From Chloroflexota bacterium (GTDB lineage: Bacteria; Chloroflexota; Limnocylindria; Limnocylindrales; CSP1-4): a stretch of 18,166 bases of DNA. Numbering within the stretch: the stretch's first letter is position 1; each line of letters opens with the position of its first letter. Location: NCBI GenBank assembly GCA_021785115.1, contig JAJYGO010000486.1:1-18166 (forward strand). The letters are read 5' to 3'. Positions 1 to 6,542 of this stretch are shown here, one piece after another. Both the position numbers and the translations under genes were made by a program. The notes below the pieces were generated by a model, which had not been told where the DNA came from, did not search any database, and was given only the letters and a program-made list of their open reading frames with translations.

Positions 1-132
1 TGGTTCTGGACCGATCGCTGGCAGGCGATGGAGCGCGAGGCGGATGCGGACGTCGCCGCCGGGCGCACCACCGTCGTCGACGGGTTGGAGGGCCTGACCG
101 CCCTGTTCACGGCTGATGACGCGGCCCCGTGA
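1..132 (+). CDS. AbrB-family antitoxin, C-terminal end (partial)
   Basis: Only the last 43 codons are in the window; the reading frame is open from base 1 to the TGA at 130-132. The visible peptide begins WFWTDRWQAMEREADADVAAGR and ends in an acidic, Leu/Phe-containing tail. This is the typical C-terminal tail of AbrB/MazE/SpoVT-type antitoxins, which wraps around and neutralises the toxin; the N-terminal swapped-hairpin DNA-binding domain should lie upstream of the window. The stop overlaps the GTG of the next gene (GTGA, 129-132), so the two are translationally coupled as expected for antitoxin-first TA operons. The family call rests on the tail pattern and on the toxin partner. Confidence 0.7.
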   Translation, partial: WFWTDRWQAMEREADADVAAGRTTVVDGLEGLTALFTADDAAP

Positions 133-437
133 AGTTCGAGGTCACGGACGCCTTTCGGGCCGACAGACGCCGCCTGTCGCAGAGCGAGCGAGAACGCCTC
201 GCGGAGGTTCTCCCGGCGTTCGTCACCGCCTGCGATCGATACGCCGCGGACCCGGCCACGGCGTGGCCGTCGTCGCTCCGCGTCAAGGACGTCGAGGGGG
301 CCCCTGGGGTCTTCGAGATGACGTGGAGCTTCTCGGGACCGGATGGGCGGGCGACGTTCGAGTGGATCCAGATTGACGGCGAGCTCGCCGTCCGATGGCG
401 GCGAATCGGCAGGCACGACACCCTCACGAATCCATAG
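129..437 (+). CDS. RelE/ParE-like type II toxin
   Basis: 102 residues, the usual size for the RelE/ParE fold. The start is the GTG at 129, which overlaps the antitoxin stop by four bases. The N-terminus (MKFEVTDAF) fits the first beta strand, followed by an Arg/Glu-rich helical pair (about residues 12-40). The C-terminal half carries the family pattern LRVKDVEGAPGVFEMTW, then ATFEW, then VRWRRIGRHDTL. The Lys/Arg-rich strand and final basic strand are where RelE-type mRNA interferases bind RNA, and the closing IGRHD is common in this branch. The family normally cleaves ribosome-bound mRNA or poisons gyrase; which applies here cannot be told. The next gene is 148 bases away behind its own promoter, so this is a self-contained TA pair. 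Confidence 0.75.
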   Translation: MKFEVTDAFRADRRRLSQSERERLAEVLPAFVTACDRYAADPATAWPSSLRVKDVEGAPGVFEMTWSFSGPDGRATFEWIQIDGELAVRWRRIGRHDTLTNP

Positions 438-494
438 GCCGCCTCCGGCAACCCGATGCTCCGCCCTCCCAGCGTCCGCTCCAGGATCCACCGG

Positions 495-516
495 GGCGGG
501 GTGACGTCACCTCGCC
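495..516. promoter_or_regulatory. imperfect 22-bp palindrome upstream of HTH gene promoter
   Basis: A perfect 12-base palindrome (GGTGACGTCACC, 500-511) extends to 22 bases with a single mismatched pair (499/512), so 10 of 11 positions pair. It sits 14 bases upstream of the likely -35 box at 531. There is no loop and no T-tract, so it reads as a dimer-binding operator rather than a terminator. The best guess for its ligand is the HTH protein encoded just downstream (autoregulation); this is inference. Confidence 0.5.
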
Positions 517-530
517 ACACGTCCGCTCAG

Positions 531-559
531 TTGACGCTGTTGGCGCTCTTGGCTATCGT
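531..559 (+). promoter_or_regulatory. sigma70-type promoter for the HTH gene
   Basis: TTGACG (531-536), a 17-base spacer and TATCGT (554-559) give a good -35/-10 pair. The predicted transcript start is near 566, leaving a leader of about 20 bases containing the AAGGACAGG ribosome-binding site before the ATG at 586. The gap 438-585 contains this promoter and the palindrome at 495-516 and no gene. Confidence 0.55.
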
Positions 560-585
560 GATCGATACCCAAGAAGGACAGGCCG

Positions 586-870
586 ATGGAGCAGTTCCCG
601 ACGAAGCCGTTCTACACGCCGGCTGAGCTCGCCGAGATCCTGAGCACGAGCCATTCGCACATCACCAAGCTGATCAGCGATGGCGCGATCGAAGCCGTCC
701 ACGTCTCGCCACGCGTTACGCGGATCCCGTACGGCGAGGTGATGCGCCTCATCGGCCGGCCGCTGTCCGTCAGGCGTCGGCACTTGTCGCCGGCCGGGGC
801 CCAGGACCTTCGCGACGAGCTCACGGACGAGGAGGTCCCTGCATCCGCCGGTCGCCTCGTCGCCGGTTAG
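586..870 (+). CDS. Excisionase/MerR-type helix-turn-helix protein
   Basis: 94 residues with a strong Shine-Dalgarno AAGGACAGG just upstream of the ATG. Residues about 8-58 form the HTH_17/excisionase fold: FYTPAELAEILSTSHSHITKLISDGAIEAVHV, then RIPYGEVMRLI, i.e. recognition helix, short wing and final helix, as in MerR-like and Xis-like DNA-binding domains. The remaining 35 residues are charged, lack a recognisable domain and could contact a partner protein. It is followed nine bases later by the gene at 880 with its own RBS, so the two are very likely one transcript. Such HTH proteins act as transcription regulators, antitoxin-like repressors or recombination directionality factors; with no integrase nearby, a local repressor is the better guess. 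Confidence 0.75.
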   Translation: MEQFPTKPFYTPAELAEILSTSHSHITKLISDGAIEAVHVSPRVTRIPYGEVMRLIGRPLSVRRRHLSPAGAQDLRDELTDEEVPASAGRLVAG

Positions 871-879
871 GACGCCACC

Positions 880-1344
880 GTGCACCTCTCCCCACGGGAA
901 CTCGATGACCGCGTCGTCCGTCTCGCCGAACTCCTGTCGCGCGACGGCGACGTCAGCCTCGCGACATCCGAGCGCGGCCAGGTGCCGTTCCAGATGGACG
1001 CTCGGATCGAGGCTCCTGGCGGCGCTGCGGGGCACGACATGTCCTTCCGCTACTACGAGGGGTACGCCTGGGACGGCGTCGCCTGGGAGCTGGTCGAGTA
1101 TGTCTACCTCATGTCGTGGCAAACCGGCCAGGGGCAGCTCGAACATCACTGGCATGCGTTTCGTTGGAGTGGCGGGGCGAGGATCTACCACCTCCACTGC
1201 ACGCCTTCGGACGGGACTCGCGGACACTTCCGCGATCACCTTGTTTTCCTCGAAGAGGCGCGCGATGACTTCCGACGGCGCTACGCTGCTGACGAGTCGA
1301 TCGACTGCAGCCCCTACTACCCTTTGGACGCGTCACGAGCGTAG
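880..1344 (+). CDS. Uncharacterised protein in operon with HTH regulator
   Basis: 154 residues from a GTG preceded by AGGA (869-872) with a seven-base spacer. I do not recognise the family with certainty. An N-terminal helical segment (about 1-25) is followed by alternating strands rich in aromatic residues (FRYYEGYAWDGVAWELVEYVYLM), a His-rich stretch LEHHWHAFRW, then IYHLHC and GHFRDHLVFLEEARDDFRRRYA, a C-terminal amphipathic helix. The layout (strands carrying H-x-H, then a long helix) resembles small toxin-like proteins of the TumE/DUF6516 type, which also follow an HTH antitoxin, but the similarity is only of pattern. No signal peptide or membrane segment. The pairing with the HTH gene is the best clue to function. 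The following gap 1345-1480 holds no feature I can name except the RBS of the next gene. Confidence 0.65.
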   Translation: MHLSPRELDDRVVRLAELLSRDGDVSLATSERGQVPFQMDARIEAPGGAAGHDMSFRYYEGYAWDGVAWELVEYVYLMSWQTGQGQLEHHWHAFRWSGGARIYHLHCTPSDGTRGHFRDHLVFLEEARDDFRRRYAADESIDCSPYYPLDASRA

Positions 1345-1480
1345 GGGCCGGCGTCTGCGGCAGGGCACTGCCCATCTGGAGTTCGGACAAGCACTCACCT
1401 GGGACGAACCGGAGCGAGTGGTGCCCGGTTGAGTTGCTCCCCAACCGGAAAGACTGCGACCACATTCGCGGGAGGACAGG

Positions 1481-2053
1481 ATGACCACCGGAGCGAGCGG
1501 CGAACCCGGAATCCTCGACGGCGTCGCCTGGGGCCGGCTCACCTCCCACGCCGACGAGCGCGGTGCGTTTCGTGAGCTCTGGCGGGTCAGCTGGTCGGGC
1601 GAGGGGTTCGTGCAGGCCAACCTGTCGACCAGCCAGGCGCGCGTCGTGCGCGGCCTCCACTACCACCGCCGCCAGCTCGACCGCTGGACCGTGGCCCGCG
1701 GCCGCGCCTTCGTCGCCCTGGTGGATGTGCGCCCGCTGCTCGCCGGCATGGTCGCAGGGGCAGGGGCAGGGACCACGGCTGATGGGCAAGTCGCCGCGCC
1801 GCAGGTCGAGACGCGCGTGCTGGGCCCCGATGAGTGGGTCGTGATCCCGGCCGGCGTGGCCCACGGCTTCTACGCCATCGAGCCCACCGACCTGCTCTAC
1901 TTCGTCACCAACGAGTACGACGGCACCGACGAGCTGGGCTTCGCGTGGGACGATCCCGAGGTTGGCGTGCCGTGGCCGGACCGGGACCCCATCCTCTCGC
2001 CCCGCGACCGTTCCAACCCGCCGCTCCGCGAGCTGGTGCGCTCGCTGGGCTGA
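1481..2053 (+). CDS. RmlC-like dTDP-4-dehydrorhamnose 3,5-epimerase family cupin
   Basis: 190 residues, normal length for RmlC. The start is the ATG right after GGGAGGACAGG (1470-1480). The cupin signature is clear: QANLSTSQARVVRGLHYH, with the putative catalytic base His60, then GRAFVALVDVR, then VVIPAGVAHGFYAIEPTDLLYFVTNEYD, and the closing WDDPEVGVPWPDRDPILSPRD that contains the conserved Asp-Pro. RmlC epimerises dTDP-4-keto-6-deoxyglucose at C3 and C5 during dTDP-rhamnose synthesis. Here the Lys that normally follows the His loop appears replaced: the segment reads QLDRW (65-69), placing Asp67 where the Lys is expected by counting back from the conserved Gly. No rmlA, rmlB or rmlD lies nearby. 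It may act on another 4-keto sugar or depend on partners elsewhere. A short GCAGGG repeat (around 1757-1770) encodes an Ala-Gly run. Confidence 0.8.
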   Translation: MTTGASGEPGILDGVAWGRLTSHADERGAFRELWRVSWSGEGFVQANLSTSQARVVRGLHYHRRQLDRWTVARGRAFVALVDVRPLLAGMVAGAGAGTTADGQVAAPQVETRVLGPDEWVVIPAGVAHGFYAIEPTDLLYFVTNEYDGTDELGFAWDDPEVGVPWPDRDPILSPRDRSNPPLRELVRSLG

Positions 2054-2087
2054 GGGGGAGCAGAACGCACTAAAGCGCACCCGCACA

Positions 2088-2111
2088 ATGATGCAGTGAT
2101 GCTATGATGAC
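2088..2111 (+). promoter_or_regulatory. three 8-bp repeats and leaderless -10 box before vapB-like gene
   Basis: Three consecutive octamers, ATGATGCA, GTGATGCT and ATGATGAC, share the core TGATG at exact 8-base spacing. The hexamer TATGAT at 2103-2108 is a good -10 box and lies six bases before the ATG at 2115, so transcription would start at or beside the start codon. No Shine-Dalgarno is present, which agrees with leaderless translation. Repeats of this kind overlapping a TA promoter are plausible operators for the ribbon-helix-helix antitoxin; this is inferred. Confidence 0.5.
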
Positions 2112-2114
2112 CGC

Positions 2115-2342
2115 ATGGCGAAAGTCCGTACGACCCTGACGATCGACGAGCGGGTCCTTCGCGCGGTCAGGCTGCAGGCCGCTCGCACGGGCCGTGGCGA
2201 CAGTGCCGTGATCGAGGACGCACTGCGACGCGAGTTCGGCCTGGACCTGCTCGAGGGACTGTGGAAGCACAACCAGGTGCCCGAGCAGGAGTCGATTGCG
2301 CTCGCCGTGGAAGCGCAGCACGCGACCCGACCGCAACGCTGA
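2115..2342 (+). CDS. Ribbon-helix-helix (CopG/VapB-like) antitoxin
   Basis: 75 residues. The N-terminus reads VRTTLTIDERVLRAVRLQAARTGRGDSAVIEDALRREFGLDLLEGLW: an alternating Thr/Leu strand followed by two helices, the hallmark of the ribbon-helix-helix DNA-binding fold of CopG/VapB antitoxins. The remaining residues form an acidic-to-polar tail suited to binding the toxin. The stop (2340-2342) is three bases before the GTG of the PIN-domain gene, the classic antitoxin-toxin arrangement. Antitoxins of this type repress their own operon, here possibly through the 8-base repeats at 2088-2111. Confidence 0.8.
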   Translation: MAKVRTTLTIDERVLRAVRLQAARTGRGDSAVIEDALRREFGLDLLEGLWKHNQVPEQESIALAVEAQHATRPQR

Positions 2343-2345
2343 CCG

Positions 2346-2777
2346 GTGCGCGCAGTCCTGGACCCGAACGTCATCATCTCCGCCCTCCTCTCGCCAACCG
2401 GCGCGCCGGCGCGCCTCCTGCTGGCATGGCAAGACGGCAGGTTCGAGCTCGTGGTCTCGGCTGCCCTGCTCGCTGAGCTCGAGCGTGCGCTCGCAGACCC
2501 GAAGCTGCGCCGCTACATCGCCGCGGACGAGGCGGAGCGGGTGATTGCATGGCTGGCGCGCACGGCGACACTCGCCCGGGATCCGGACGACCCTCCCGCA
2601 ATCCGCTCGGCAGACCCCGGGGACGATTACCTCCTCGCCCTGGCTGCCACCCAGGACGCTTTCCTCGTGTCTGGCGACGGGCACCTGCTGGTCTTGAGCG
2701 GGTCGCAACCTGTCCGATCGCCGGCGGATTTCCTCGGGGTCGAGGCCGCTCGAGGGGACGTGCCCACCGCTGACTGA
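2346..2777 (+). CDS. PIN-domain toxin (COG1569 type)
   Basis: 143 residues starting at GTG. The PIN-domain acidic residues are all visible: Asp6 in VLDPNVIIS, Glu46 in LLAELERAL, Asp93/Asp94 in DPGDDYLLALA and Asp110 in SGDGHLL. They would bind Mg or Mn for RNA cleavage. The order and the phrases LDPNVIISALLSPTGAPARLL and SGDGHLLVL fit the 'putative toxin-antitoxin system toxin component, PIN family' group, a VapC relative. It is three bases behind the RHH antitoxin. A short tail after residue 130 is not conserved in character. The complete acidic set suggests an active RNase. Confidence 0.83.
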   Translation: MRAVLDPNVIISALLSPTGAPARLLLAWQDGRFELVVSAALLAELERALADPKLRRYIAADEAERVIAWLARTATLARDPDDPPAIRSADPGDDYLLALAATQDAFLVSGDGHLLVLSGSQPVRSPADFLGVEAARGDVPTAD

Positions 2778-2837
2778 GGAGCACGCGTTGCTCTCCGGGT
2801 ACGGCCATGGACATGACCTCTCCGTCCCGTTGACTAG

Positions 2838-2877
2838 TACTCAGCGCGCTGAGTAAATTTACTCACCGTGTTGAGCA
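2838..2877. promoter_or_regulatory. tandem palindromic operator over the start of the COG1373 ATPase gene
   Basis: Two dyads of the form TACTCA-N6-TGAGYA lie side by side. Site 1 (2838-2855) is a perfect 18-base palindrome with GCGCGC in the centre. Site 2 (2860-2877) has the central CCGTGT and one mismatch in its last half-site. The centres are 22 bases apart, two helical turns, and the joining segment 2851-2864 is itself a perfect 14-base palindrome (GAGTAAATTTACTC) forming an AT-rich island. Site 2 covers the GTG start codon at 2868. This geometry fits cooperative binding of two dimers that would block transcription or translation start. Confidence 0.6.
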
Positions 2878-4085
2878 ACTCGCCCTCCCTGCCCCCGTAC
2901 CGCCGCGCGGCGTTCGCGACGCTGCTCCAACGGCTCCATGAGCCACGCCGGTTCATCCAGGTCGTCGCCGGCCCCCGGCAGGTCGGCAAGACCACGCTCG
3001 TCCGGCAGGTGGTGGCGGAGCTAGAAGGTCCCCTGGCGTGGGCCAGCGCCGACGACCCCGGCCTGCGGGACCGCGCGTGGCTCGGGGCGCAGTGGGAAGC
3101 GGCACGGGTCCTGGCCCGCAGATCGCCGGGCGCACACGCCGTCCTCGTGCTGGACGAGGTCCAGAAGGTCCCGGACTGGTCGGAGATCGTCAAGCGGCAC
3201 TGGGACGAGGACACCGCCAGCGGCGTCGACGTCCGTGTCGTCCTGCTGGGTTCCGCGCCGCTGCTGATCGCACGCGGTCTCGCGGAGAGCCTGGCCGGGC
3301 GGTTCGAACTGATCCGCCAGCACCACTGGGCCTACGGCGAGATGCGCGACGCCTTTGGTTGGGACCTGGAGCGCTTCGTGCTATTTGGTGGTTACCCCGG
3401 AGCCGCCGGACTGGTGGACGACGTCGATCGATGGCGGTCCTACCTCCTCGACTCGCTCGTTGAGACCACGCTGTCCCGCGACATCCTGCTGCTCACCCGG
3501 GTGGACAAACCGGCGCTCCTGCGCCAGCTGTTCCGGCTCGGGTGCGACTACTCCGCTCAGGTGGTGTCCTTCACGAAGCTCCTCGGGCAGCTTCGCGACG
3601 CGGGCAACACGACCACGCTCGCGCACTACCTGCACCTGCTCGGTGAGGCCGGCCTCCTGACCGGCCTTGAGAAGTTCTCCGGTTCGAAGATCCGCAAGCG
3701 CGGGTCGAGCCCGAAGCTGCTCGCTCTCGACACCGGACTGGTCACCGCCATGTCGGGAGCCGACCCGGCGGTCATCCGGGGACGCGGCGAGTCCTGGGGC
3801 CGCCTGGTCGAGACCGCGGTGGGGGCGCACCTGGTGAATACGGCGCCCAGCAGCCTCGAGGTGACCTGGTGGCGCGAGGGCAATCGGGAGGTCGATTTCG
3901 TGCTGTCGGACGGCAGGCGGATCCTCGCCATCGAGGTCGGGAGCGGCAGAGCAAAGGGCAGCCTGCCGGGACTCGATGCATTCACCAGGATGGCGCCGGC
4001 CGCCCGGCCGCTGCTCATCGGCGCACAGGGCCTGCCGCTCGAGCAGGTCCTGGGAGCGGCCTCGGGCGATCTGCTGGACGGGTGA
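2868..4085 (+). CDS. COG1373-type ATPase (AAA + DUF4143)
   Basis: 405 residues from a GTG inside the tandem palindrome at 2838-2877. The N-terminal AAA domain has Walker A GPRQVGKTT (35-43), Walker B VLVLDEVQ with Asp96-Glu97, and the sensor-like VVLLGSAPLLI. Family phrases FGGYPGAAGL, SLVETTLSRDI and LHLLGEAGLLTGLEKFS lead into the DUF4143 C-terminal region with SPKLLALDTGLV and WWREGNREVDFVL. The last part resembles a PD-(D/E)XK nuclease core: Asp343 and Glu356 are present, but the usual Lys of IEVK is Gly358, so any nuclease activity is doubtful. The biological role of this widespread family is poorly known; some members behave like selfish or stress-linked ATPases. It stands alone, with only convergent genes to its right. 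The gap 4086-4260 shows nothing recognisable. Confidence 0.88.
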   Translation: MLSNSPSLPPYRRAAFATLLQRLHEPRRFIQVVAGPRQVGKTTLVRQVVAELEGPLAWASADDPGLRDRAWLGAQWEAARVLARRSPGAHAVLVLDEVQKVPDWSEIVKRHWDEDTASGVDVRVVLLGSAPLLIARGLAESLAGRFELIRQHHWAYGEMRDAFGWDLERFVLFGGYPGAAGLVDDVDRWRSYLLDSLVETTLSRDILLLTRVDKPALLRQLFRLGCDYSAQVVSFTKLLGQLRDAGNTTTLAHYLHLLGEAGLLTGLEKFSGSKIRKRGSSPKLLALDTGLVTAMSGADPAVIRGRGESWGRLVETAVGAHLVNTAPSSLEVTWWREGNREVDFVLSDGRRILAIEVGSGRAKGSLPGLDAFTRMAPAARPLLIGAQGLPLEQVLGAASGDLLDG

Positions 4086-4260
4086 AACCGAGGTCGCGTG
4101 ACGTCGGCCCGGAAGGGATTTGGCTTGGTCCACAGGCCATGGGCGTCGGCTCTTGCGGTGGTGATCGCCATCCGGTCGCTCTACCCGTGGACCGTCATGA
4201 AGGGCCTGGCCGTCGTGCGGTTGTGGGTGGGACGGGCGGCGCGGGGACCAGGCGGCCCGC

Positions 4261-5541
4261 CTACAGGTTGAACGCCCAGTAGACCAGGCCCAGGTTCACC
4301 AGCATGCTCCAGGCGATCCCGAGCTGCCAGACCCAGCCCACCCCACGCCGGGACGCCCAGATCGCGCAGAGCACGAGCCAGAAGGGGACCGAGTCGAGCA
4401 GGTAGCGGTAGCCGAACTGCACCCAGCCACCCCCGTAGTACAGCAGGGTGGGCAGCAGGACCAGCAGTCCCGTGAACGCCACCACCCGCGCCTCGGATGA
4501 GCGCACGAGCGACCACAGGCCCACCAGCAGGGCCGGACTCGTGAGGATCACCGACATCCCGAGCGTGCTGGGCACGAAGAAGGGCGGCGTCGAGATCAGC
4601 TCCTGGGGGCCCTTCAGGAACAGGTAGTCCAGGTTCATCGGCAGGTGCACGATCGAGAAGAGCCCCTGCGCCCGCAGCGTCTCCAGGAACGGCGGCAGCG
4701 AGGCCAGCTCGTAGCCGGTCTCGAGCGGTGAGCCGAAGCGCGCCCAGTTGTACCAGAAGAAGACCAGCCCGAAGGGCACCGACGCGATCGCCACCTGCAG
4801 CGCCGGGACCAGCCCCTCGCGCAGGGCCCGCCGCAGCCCGGGCAGGTTGGTCGGGCGCCCCGCCACCACCCAGGCGTAGTACGGCAGCGCGAAGAGCAGC
4901 GTCGAGCGGGTGAGGAACGCCGCTCCGCCCAGGACCCCCAGGAGCCACGGCCGTGGCCGTTCCCGGCGCGTCTCGATCAGCGCCCACAACGTCAGCCCCA
5001 CGGCGATGATCTCGGCGGTGTGCCAGACGCCGCCGCGCACGGTCACGTTCCAGAGCGCCGTGCCGAACCCGAACAGCACCGTCAGCCAGAGCCGGTCCGC
5101 CCAGCGCCGCACCCCGAAGGCGCCCAGCATCCCCCAGGCGAGCGCCACGTCCACCCCGGCCAGGAAGGCGTTGATCAGCGGCTCGTACGCGATCGCCCGC
5201 CCTACCCCGATCAGCGCCACCAGCGGCACGAACAGGAACGCCGGGAACGGAGCGAACGGCACGTAGACGTGGCCGCCCAGCACGACGATGTCGTTGGTCG
5301 GCGGTCGCCAGTTCACGTCCAGCCAGAGGTGGCCGTGCAGGAACGAGTCGGCCATCAGGAAGAAGTCCGGCCGACCCGCGTCGAACCACCCGCCGTTGAT
5401 CACCGTCGGCACGATCCAGGCGTCGATGAGGACCGTGCAGAGCACGAGCAGGATCGGCACGCCCAGGGTGACGAGCAGCCGCATTCCCGGGGTCGCGAAC
5501 GCGTCGTCGTCCGCCCCCCACTCGGTGGCCGGGCCCGTCAC
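4261..5541 (-). CDS. GT-C-type membrane glycosyltransferase (GT39/PMT-like)
   Basis: 426 residues if started at the GTG at 5541, which overlaps the upstream stop as GTGA. A longer open frame exists upstream but is only antisense-free shadow sequence across the UPF0104 gene. About ten hydrophobic segments alternate with short loops, starting near residues 22-40 (LLVTLGVPILLVLCTVLI). The first outer loop contains NGGWFDAGRPDFF and WLDVNWRPPTND, acidic residues in the place where GT-C enzymes bind the lipid-phosphate sugar. Later come LGGAAFLTRSTLLFALPYYAW and VQFGYRYLLDSVPFW. GT-C enzymes transfer sugar from polyprenyl-phosphate donors outside the membrane. It is the third gene of operon A, after a GT2 that could make such a donor. 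Family assignment is by layout, not by a decisive motif. Confidence 0.72.
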   Translation of the reverse strand: MTGPATEWGADDDAFATPGMRLLVTLGVPILLVLCTVLIDAWIVPTVINGGWFDAGRPDFFLMADSFLHGHLWLDVNWRPPTNDIVVLGGHVYVPFAPFPAFLFVPLVALIGVGRAIAYEPLINAFLAGVDVALAWGMLGAFGVRRWADRLWLTVLFGFGTALWNVTVRGGVWHTAEIIAVGLTLWALIETRRERPRPWLLGVLGGAAFLTRSTLLFALPYYAWVVAGRPTNLPGLRRALREGLVPALQVAIASVPFGLVFFWYNWARFGSPLETGYELASLPPFLETLRAQGLFSIVHLPMNLDYLFLKGPQELISTPPFFVPSTLGMSVILTSPALLVGLWSLVRSSEARVVAFTGLLVLLPTLLYYGGGWVQFGYRYLLDSVPFWLVLCAIWASRRGVGWVWQLGIAWSMLVNLGLVYWAFNL

Positions 5542-6542
5542 GCCGGCTCGACCTCCTCGAGCGGCCCGTCGATTCGCCCGGCGTCGCGCAGCGCGCCCAG
5601 CCCCCAGCGCACCCGCCCGAGCTCGTAGCCGCCCAGCAGCGACACCGGCACCACCGTGCAGGCGTGGCTCAGGATGCCGAACGCGAACGCCGTGGGGGCG
5701 TCGAGCCCGAGCGCGGTCGCGATCACCACCACCCCGAACTCGAACGGTCCGATCCCGGCGGGCGCGGACGGCAGCGCCGCCCCAAGGTTGGCCGCCACCG
5801 CGACCGCGACGAGGCCCGCCGGCGGCAGCGAGATGCCGAGCGACGCGCTGGTGACCGCGAAGAGACCGGAGGTGGCCAGCCAGGCCGCGAAGGAGAGCGC
5901 CAGCGCGACCAGCACCCGCCAGGGGGTCGCCGCGTCGAGCAGGGCGTGGAAGAAGCGGCTGACGATGTCGGCGATCCGGGCCGGCATCCCGGACGGGGCG
6001 CGCGCGACCATCGCGTCGAGCCAGCGGCGCACCATCGCGTGCGGCAGCAGCGCGACCAGCGCGACCACCGCCCCGGCCCCCAGCGCGATCAGCGCCAGGG
6101 TGACCACGATCGCGCCGTGGATCCCCGAGACCGAGCACGCGATCGCCCCCAGCGCGGCCGCGGCCACCACGTCGAGCGCGCGCTCCATCGCGATCGACCC
6201 GAGCGCGCGGCTGCGGCCCACGCCCTCCCGCGTCCCCAGCAGGTGCGCGCGCACCAGCTCGCCCAGGCGCGCGGGGAGGATGTTGTTGGCCAGGTAGCCG
6301 ATCACGAGGTAGGTGAACGTGCCGCGGTAGCCGGGCCGCGGCTCGCGGGCGAGCAGGACATGCCAGCGCACCGTGCGCAGCGAGAGGTCCACCGCGAATG
6401 GCACCAGGATCAGCGGCAGCAGCTGGATCCGGCTCCGGCCGAGCACCGCCACCACCCGCCCGAGGTCGATCTCCCAGAGCAGGAACGCGACGATCAGCAG
6501 GCTGACGCCGAAGCCGACCAGGGCCCGCAGGCGGCCGTTCAC
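5538..6542 (-). CDS. UPF0104 / LPG-synthase-TM membrane protein
   Basis: 334 residues with eight or so hydrophobic segments. The family signature is complete: RTVRWHVLL near residue 60, then NNILPARLGELVRAHLL, then IAMERALDVVA, and the late ALPSAPAGIGPFEFG motif. This is the membrane half of MprF (LPG_synthase_TM, YbhN/AglD-like). MprF moves lysyl-phosphatidylglycerol across the membrane, and relatives found beside glycosyltransferases are thought to flip or handle lipid-linked sugars. The GTG start at 6542 overlaps the GT2 stop (GTGA) and its own stop overlaps the GT-C start (GTGA), so the three proteins are translated as a set. The end of the protein is charged and cytoplasmic in character. 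Confidence 0.85.
   Translation of the reverse strand: MNGRLRALVGFGVSLLIVAFLLWEIDLGRVVAVLGRSRIQLLPLILVPFAVDLSLRTVRWHVLLAREPRPGYRGTFTYLVIGYLANNILPARLGELVRAHLLGTREGVGRSRALGSIAMERALDVVAAAALGAIACSVSGIHGAIVVTLALIALGAGAVVALVALLPHAMVRRWLDAMVARAPSGMPARIADIVSRFFHALLDAATPWRVLVALALSFAAWLATSGLFAVTSASLGISLPPAGLVAVAVAANLGAALPSAPAGIGPFEFGVVVIATALGLDAPTAFAFGILSHACTVVPVSLLGGYELGRVRWGLGALRDAGRIDGPLEEVEPA

Noticed and set aside
586..870. prophage or integrative element because of the excisionase-like protein
   Set aside because: No integrase, attachment repeats, tRNA or phage genes are visible nearby.
4225..4262. GC-rich stem between the convergent genes at 4085 and 4261
   Set aside because: Only about five base pairs (CGGGC/GCCCG) with a long loop and no T-tract; not enough to call a terminator.
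4181..5521. 446-residue open frame on the minus strand
   Set aside because: It is Arg/Ala/Gly-rich and out of frame with the GT-C gene, which has clear membrane segments and a coupled start; typical high-GC shadow.
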